6,120 nucleotides of DNA, taken from SZUA-217 sp034658975 (GTDB taxonomy: Bacteria; Actinomycetota; Acidimicrobiia; Spongiisociales; ZC4RG35). Location of the stretch: contig JAYEGJ010000141.1 in the NCBI GenBank assembly GCA_034658975.1, forward strand, positions 1 to 6,120. The letters are read 5' to 3'. The translations under genes were made by a program, and so were the position numbers. This document shows, piece after piece, positions 6,032 to 6,120 of the stretch. The notes under the pieces are model-generated. The model was not told where the DNA came from, did no database searches, and saw only the letters and a list, made by a program, of their open reading frames with translations. Position 1 is the first letter of the stretch; every line of letters begins with the position of its first letter.

Positions 6032-6120
6032 GGGGCGCTGCCGGTGACAACCGGAAGGTCGAGAGTGGACCACTCGGAGTATGAGCCGACATAGACGTCG
6101 GGCATGTCGAGCCCGGCGAG
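6028..6120 (-). CDS. Thiosulfate/3-mercaptopyruvate sulfurtransferase (rhodanese), C-terminal 30 residues only
   Basis: The gene runs in from beyond the right edge, and only its last 30 codons and TGA are visible. The residues LAGLDMPDVYVGSYSEWSTL followed by DLPVVTG match the end of the C-terminal rhodanese domain of two-domain sulfurtransferases. In E. coli SseA the corresponding stretch is LYDGAWSEWG, followed by the terminal LPVEP-type tail. The catalytic Cys loop would lie just upstream, outside the window, so activity cannot be judged. These enzymes move sulfane sulfur from thiosulfate or 3-mercaptopyruvate to cyanide or a thiol acceptor. The stop overlaps the GTG start of the 320-residue unknown protein by 4 bp, so the two are cotranscribed and probably translationally coupled. 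Confidence 0.85.
   Translation of the reverse strand, partial: LAGLDMPDVYVGSYSEWSTLDLPVVTGSAP

Noticed and set aside
6032..6073. Extension of the unknown protein by 14 residues to a start at 6073
   Set aside because: This would lie wholly within the sulfurtransferase coding end, while the GTG at 6031 forms a standard 4-bp stop/start overlap.

Overview
The window is GC-rich, with strong G/C preference at third codon positions and frequent GTG and TTG starts. It carries a luciferase-like F420-type oxidoreductase, a YbdK-type carboxylate-amine ligase and a membrane-anchored SuoX-like molybdoenzyme. Together these suggest a high-GC actinobacterium, perhaps from the Acidimicrobiia or a related lineage. 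That placement is inferred from gene content and protein style, not from a marker gene.

Left part (1-3143), all on the minus strand and closely packed. In order of transcription: a 3-methyladenine DNA glycosylase I (tag, 3143-2538); a YbdK/GCS2 carboxylate-amine ligase (2527-1388, 10 bp gap); a luciferase-like oxidoreductase (1355-573, 32 bp gap); a 46-codon candidate small ORF (609-469) that overlaps the oxidoreductase end; and the N-terminal part of a single-pass membrane protein (from 434, running off the left edge). The spacing fits one operon, though the proteins do not form one obvious pathway.

Middle (3144-3200): a short divergent intergenic region with a perfect 10-bp palindrome. It should hold the promoters of the leftward run and of the rightward pair. 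The rightward pair is a 93-residue three-helix membrane protein (3201-3482) and a 510-residue membrane-anchored molybdopterin oxidoreductase of the sulfite oxidase/YedY superfamily (3526-5058).

Right part (5069-6120), minus strand and convergent with the molybdoenzyme: the last 30 codons of a thiosulfate/3-mercaptopyruvate sulfurtransferase (rhodanese) overlap by 4 bp (GTGA) a 320-residue protein that I cannot assign to a named family. That protein appears to contain two spaced copies of a GHCET-led motif pattern, a possible internal duplication and the most intriguing signal here. A sulfurtransferase next to a sulfite-oxidase-like enzyme hints at inorganic sulfur metabolism, but the two lie on opposite strands and the link is only an inference. 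No RNA genes, mobile elements, CRISPR arrays or convincing terminators were seen, and no stretch over 300 bp lacks a gene.
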